Source: Martelella mediterranea
GTDB lineage: Bacteria > Pseudomonadota > Alphaproteobacteria > Rhizobiales > Rhizobiaceae
Assembly (NCBI RefSeq): GCF_004342225.1
Contig: NZ_SMAR01000001.1
Span: forward strand, 124,001 to 188,000
Reading direction: 5' to 3'
Length of the DNA: 64,000 nt
Part shown: one piece after another, positions 60,493-64,000 of the stretch
How the letters are laid out: the number at the start of each line of letters is the position of its first letter
Position numbering within the stretch: position 1 is the first letter of the stretch
The notes under the pieces: generated by a model
What the model was told of the DNA's origin: nothing
Databases searched by the model: none
The model's input: only the letters and a program-made list of their open reading frames with translations
Position numbers and translations under genes: made by a program

Positions 60493-61446
60493 TCAGTGAA
60501 AAAATATGGAAAGAACGAGGCCTGCAAACAATGACAGGCCGACATAGAAATTCAGTTTGAACAGTCTGAGGCAGAGGTCGCCGTTATCGATATCCAGAAC
60601 GGCAATTTGATAAAAAAGAAGAATACCCGCGAGGGCCAGTCCGAAAAAGGCGATCCATGGCATCAGCGTCAGGGTGAAGCCGATCGCAATCAGCAGCAGC
60701 GCTCCGCCATAAAGGCCGATCAGCCAGAATTTGGTGTTCCCGCCAAAAAGCCTTGCTGTAGAACGCACGCCGATCAGTGCATCATCTTCCTTGTCCTGAT
60801 GTGCGTAAATCGTGTCGTAGCCGATGGTCCACAAAATCGCGGCAAAATAGAGCATGACCGGCGCGAGTGCCAGTGAGCCGAACACCGCCGCCCAGGCAAC
60901 CAGTGCGCCCCATGAAAAAGCAAGGCCCAGAAACAGCTGAGGCCAGTCGGTAAAACGCTTCGCAAAAGGGTAGATTGCAACAATCACCAGCGAGGCGAAG
61001 CCCAGCAGAATTGTAAATCCGTTAAAGCAAAGCAGCACGATGAGACCGGTGAGGGCTTGCAATCCCATAAAGATTTTCGCCTGAAGCCGTGTGACCCGTC
61101 CCGATGGCAGCGGACGCGACCGCGTGCGGGCAACCTTGTCATCGATGTTGTGGTCGACGAGATCATTGTAGGTGCATCCGGCGCCACGCATGGCAACCGC
61201 ACCGACGAAAAACAAAAGCAGATGTGCGATGAACTGACCCGGACGAAACGCACCATGTGCCGCAGTGACCGACGCAGCCATGGCTGCCGACCAGAGGCAA
61301 GGCCATAAAAGCAACTGCCAGCCGATCGGCCTGTCCCAGCGCGCAAGCTGCGCATAGGGCCAGAGACTGCGTGGCAAAAGTCTGTAGACGAAATTATCTG
61401 ACGGCGCGTCGATTACGCGCCCGTCATCATCATGAATATCGGTCAT
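60493..61446 (-). CDS. ubiA: 4-hydroxybenzoate polyprenyltransferase
   Basis: 317-residue integral membrane prenyltransferase of ubiquinone synthesis. Both aspartate-rich motifs are present: NDLVDHNIDDKVARTRSRPLPSG (first) and YDTIYAHQDKEDD (second), which bind the Mg-diphosphate of the prenyl donor. About eight to nine helices. GGCGGAAA precedes ATG 61446; three more in-frame codons groups upstream to 61473 are not needed. The DUF6101 gene converges on it. Confidence 0.95.
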   Translation of the reverse strand: MTDIHDDDGRVIDAPSDNFVYRLLPRSLWPYAQLARWDRPIGWQLLLWPCLWSAAMAASVTAAHGAFRPGQFIAHLLLFFVGAVAMRGAGCTYNDLVDHNIDDKVARTRSRPLPSGRVTRLQAKIFMGLQALTGLIVLLCFNGFTILLGFASLVIVAIYPFAKRFTDWPQLFLGLAFSWGALVAWAAVFGSLALAPVMLYFAAILWTIGYDTIYAHQDKEDDALIGVRSTARLFGGNTKFWLIGLYGGALLLIAIGFTLTLMPWIAFFGLALAGILLFYQIAVLDIDNGDLCLRLFKLNFYVGLSLFAGLVLSIFFH

Positions 61447-61482
61447 CGGGTTTCCGCCGGGCTCGCTCTTCAATGCGGGCCG

Positions 61483-62742
61483 TCAGAATTCAATCGGTTC
61501 CAGCGGAGCGCGATCAGCTTCTGCGGCCTTCAGCTTGTCTTCAGCCTCGAACATATAACGGCGGTTATTGGGCGTTGCAAACTGGCTTTTGGAAAGCTGC
61601 ATCTGGAAGACAAACATCTGGTCCCATTCGAATGCCATTTCCGATCCGGCCAGATAGAATTCCCACATGCGGAAGAACTGTTCATCATAGAGCGCGATGG
61701 CTTCGTCCTTTCTCGCCACAAAACGTTCACGCCATGCCCGCAGCGTATGCGCATAATGCATTTGAAGAATTTCGATATCGCGTACCAGCAAGCCCGCTTT
61801 TTCAACAGCCGGAAGCACCTCTGAAAGAGAAGGGATATAGCCGCCAGGGAAAATGTACTTCTCGATGAACGGATTGGTCATGTTGTGACCGGCCGTGTCG
61901 CGGCCAATCGAATGCAGCACCATGACACCATCATCGTCCAGCAGTTCGAAACATTTGTCGAAGAAGTTCTGGTAGCGTCCGGTTCCCACATGCTCAAACA
62001 TGCCGACCGAAACAATGCGGTCGAACGGTTTGGCTTTCATTGTCCGGTAGTCCTGAAGCTCGAAGCGGACACGATCGGAAATACTGCGCTTTTCCGCACG
62101 CCGGTTTGAAATATTCAGCTGCTCATGGGAAAGCGTGATGCCGGTGCAGTCCACGCCTGCCATTTCCGCCAGATACATGCTGAGGCCGCCCCAGCCGGAG
62201 CCGATTTCCAGCACGCGCTGACCCTCATTGAGACGAAGCTTGGCAGCGATATGCCGCTTCTTGGCCAGCTGCGCCTCATCCAGAGAAATATCCGGCGGAT
62301 CAAAATAGGCGCAGGAATACTGCCAGTCATCATCCAGAAACAGATTAAACAGCGACGGCGTTAGATCATAATGGTGCGAGACGTTCTTGCGGTTCTTGTT
62401 GATCGGCAGCCGCGTTTGCAGTTGCGCAAGACCGATGCGCCAGAACAGTCGCATCGCCATCAGCGGTGAAAAATTCGAGTGCTTGGTGTTTTTACGGACG
62501 ATGGAGAGAAAGTCATAAATGTCACCTTCTTCCATAAGAAAGCGACCCTGCATGTACATTTCACCCAGAGTGAGGGCCGGGTCTGAAGCAATCAGCTTTT
62601 CCGCTTCTTCGTCAGTAATGCGGACGCTGACACGTTTTCCGGTACCGTCACCGAAGATCGTGTCGCCACCGGCGGCCCACGTAATTTTCAAATCGCCTTC
62701 TTTGACAATTCTTTCAACAAGGTTGGGTAGCGCTGAAGCCAT
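61483..62742 (-). CDS. cfa: Cyclopropane-fatty-acyl-phospholipid synthase
   Basis: 419-residue SAM-dependent enzyme adding a methylene bridge to unsaturated acyl chains of phospholipids. N-terminal lipid-binding region (LTLGEMYMQGRFLMEEGDIYDFL), NVSHHYDL, SAM motif VLEIGSGWGGLSMYLAE, VSVGMFEHVG and FIEKYIFPGGYIPS are all in place. GGGGGATC precedes ATG 62742. It begins a minus-strand pair with ubiA, which lies 36 bp downstream. Such lipids protect against acid and stationary-phase stress. Confidence 0.95.
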   Translation of the reverse strand: MASALPNLVERIVKEGDLKITWAAGGDTIFGDGTGKRVSVRITDEEAEKLIASDPALTLGEMYMQGRFLMEEGDIYDFLSIVRKNTKHSNFSPLMAMRLFWRIGLAQLQTRLPINKNRKNVSHHYDLTPSLFNLFLDDDWQYSCAYFDPPDISLDEAQLAKKRHIAAKLRLNEGQRVLEIGSGWGGLSMYLAEMAGVDCTGITLSHEQLNISNRRAEKRSISDRVRFELQDYRTMKAKPFDRIVSVGMFEHVGTGRYQNFFDKCFELLDDDGVMVLHSIGRDTAGHNMTNPFIEKYIFPGGYIPSLSEVLPAVEKAGLLVRDIEILQMHYAHTLRAWRERFVARKDEAIALYDEQFFRMWEFYLAGSEMAFEWDQMFVFQMQLSKSQFATPNNRRYMFEAEDKLKAAEADRAPLEPIEF

Positions 62743-62923
62743 CACGATCCCCCAAATATCTGCTAATGTCACATAATTTATCGTACATTATTCAATTTCA
62801 GCGCAGAAACAAGCGCCCCGAGAAAAAGTTGAGCAACACGCAGGCCCAAGGCAAGCTGTTGCTCTTTATGAATTTTCTTCTATCAGGCACTTTGGAAGAC
62901 GATGTGTCAAGTATCTCTGGTTG

Positions 62924-64000
62924 CTACTTCTTACGCATTGCGTTGGCCAGTGCTGCGCCAAACGCGCCCTGATCCTGTTGCTTGCCGGAGGTGCTGCTTT
63001 TCTTCTTCGGTGAGCTGGTCCGGCTGTTGCCTCGTTCGGCAGGCGCACCATCATCACGGCGCATGGAAAGGCCAATGCGTTTGCGTTTCACATCCACATC
63101 AACGACACGGACTTTCACGACATCACCTGCCTTGACGATCTCATGAGGGTCTTTCACGAAACGGTCGGCCAGTTGGGAGACGTGGACAAGCCCGTCCTGA
63201 TGCACGCCGATATCCACAAAGGCCCCGAAAGCGGCAACATTTGTGACTGTTCCCTCCAGAGTCATGCCCGGCTTCAGGTCAGAAATTTCGTCAATACCCT
63301 CGGCAAAGCTGGCGGTTTTAAACTCCGGGCGTGGATCGCGTCCGGGCTTTTCCAGCTCTGCCAGAATATCGCGCACCGTTGGCAGGCCGAATTGCTCATC
63401 GACGAAGTTCCGCGCATCCACGGCTTTCAGGGTAGCACTATCGCCCATAAGCTCGCGCAAATCCCGTCCGCATGCGGCAACGATTTTCTTGGCAACATCA
63501 TAAGCTTCGGGATGCACAGCAGAGGCGTCCAGCGGTTCCTTACCGTCCCGGATGCGCAGAAAGCCTGCACATTGTTCAAACGCGCGCGGCCCCAGCCGCG
63601 CGACTTTGAGGAGTGCTTTGCGACTTTCAAAAGCACCATTGGTATCGCGATGCAGCACGATTGATTCAGCAAGCGATGGGCCAAGACCGGAGACACGCGC
63701 CAGAAGCGGCGCAGAAGCCGTGTTCAGGTCTACACCGACGCCGTTGACTGCATCTTCGACGACAGCATCCAGAGAACGGGACAATTTGAACTGATCGACA
63801 TCGTGCTGATACTGGCCAACGCCAATGGATTTTGGCTCAATCTTCACCAGTTCGGCCAATGGGTCCTGCAAGCGTCGTGCAATTGAAACCGCACCTCTGA
63901 GTGAGACGTCGAGATCGGGGAATTCTTTTGCAGCCGTTTCGGAGGCTGAGTAAACCGAAGCGCCGGCTTCCGAAACAATCACCTTGATCGGTTTGGGTTC
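62924..64000 (-). CDS. tex: RNA-binding transcription accessory protein Tex, C-terminal part (5' end outside window)
   Basis: About 358 residues of the C-terminal half of Tex, the frame remaining open through the window end (EPKPIKV precedes the first internal GTG at 63982). Visible parts: the end of the YqgF-like domain ([22 protein letters not shown]), helix-hairpin-helix region ([28 protein letters not shown]), and an S1 RNA-binding domain at about 63061-63271 ([33 protein letters not shown]). A Lys/Ser-rich tail ends the protein. Tex acts in transcription and RNA processing; in several bacteria it is important for stress or virulence. Confidence 0.95.
   Translation of the reverse strand, partial: EPKPIKVIVSEAGASVYSASETAAKEFPDLDVSLRGAVSIARRLQDPLAELVKIEPKSIGVGQYQHDVDQFKLSRSLDAVVEDAVNGVGVDLNTASAPLLARVSGLGPSLAESIVLHRDTNGAFESRKALLKVARLGPRAFEQCAGFLRIRDGKEPLDASAVHPEAYDVAKKIVAACGRDLRELMGDSATLKAVDARNFVDEQFGLPTVRDILAELEKPGRDPRPEFKTASFAEGIDEISDLKPGMTLEGTVTNVAAFGAFVDIGVHQDGLVHVSQLADRFVKDPHEIVKAGDVVKVRVVDVDVKRKRIGLSMRRDDGAPAERGNSRTSSPKKKSSTSGKQQDQGAFGAALANAMRKK

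Overview
The window is 64 kb of chromosome from an alphaproteobacterium of the order Hyphomicrobiales, most likely Brucellaceae (Brucella/Ochrobactrum/Pseudochrobactrum relatives). The evidence is the protein-level resemblance of SucA, PhnJ and the ATP synthase subunits, the order zapE-mdh-sucC-sucD-sucA-sucB-lpdA, an lrp/trxB/lsrB block with tandem AbcR-like small RNAs, and an atpHAGDC operon preceded by priA. Species assignment is inference. Coding density is high. I see no tRNA, rRNA, prophage, insertion sequence or CRISPR array.

Layout. 1-0.8 kb: 3' end of polA, followed by palindromic sequence. 1.0-14.6 kb: a complete carbon-phosphorus lyase locus. Reading leftwards from the divergent regulator phnF it is phnG-H-I-J-K-L plus a hexapeptide transferase, then phnC-D-E-E, a DUF1045 2H-phosphoesterase, phnM and phnN. 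phnP is absent and the DUF1045 protein is the obvious candidate for that step. The phnG/phnF intergenic region holds a PhnF-type palindrome and a good Pho box, so the locus appears to sense both phosphonate and phosphate status.

14.7-24.5 kb: mixed accessory and metabolic genes: a DUF1176 exported protein, aspartate aminotransferase, a prokaryotic ionotropic-glutamate-receptor-like potassium channel, a LysR regulator divergent from an NAD(P)-dependent oxidoreductase, a ChaA-type antiporter, an MDR-family reductase and an Old Yellow Enzyme. 24.7-28.1 kb: two tandem minus-strand small RNAs with promoters and terminators, beside lsrB/vtlR, trxB and a divergent lrp.

28.2-39.9 kb: TCA-cycle block (zapE, mdh, sucCD, sucAB, lpdA) with two LysE-type exporters between sucB and lpdA. 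40-46.8 kb: a lactate/2-hydroxyacid dehydrogenase, a DUF4239 membrane protein, xerC, an acyltransferase, priA and a small membrane protein. 47.0-52.0 kb: the F1 ATP synthase operon atpHAGDC with a strong terminator. 52.1-54.2 kb: a histidine-rich COG0523 GTPase translationally coupled to a WD40 protein, suggestive of metal homeostasis. 54.4-59.6 kb: a LacI regulator with a D-2-hydroxyacid dehydrogenase, a MarR regulator divergent from a membrane protein with two matched palindromic operators between them, a glutamine-amidotransferase-like hydrolase and a Tat-exported TRAP binding protein without its permease. 59.9-64 kb: DUF6101 protein, ubiA, cyclopropane fatty acid synthase and the C-terminal half of Tex.

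The items most worth following are the DUF1045 protein as a PhnP substitute, the oversized second PhnE, the GluR0-like channel, the regulator-sRNA neighbourhood at 24.7-26.4 kb, the WD40/COG0523 pair and the twin MarR operators. Where a start codon was ambiguous I used ribosome binding sites, operon overlaps and family length, and say so in the entry.
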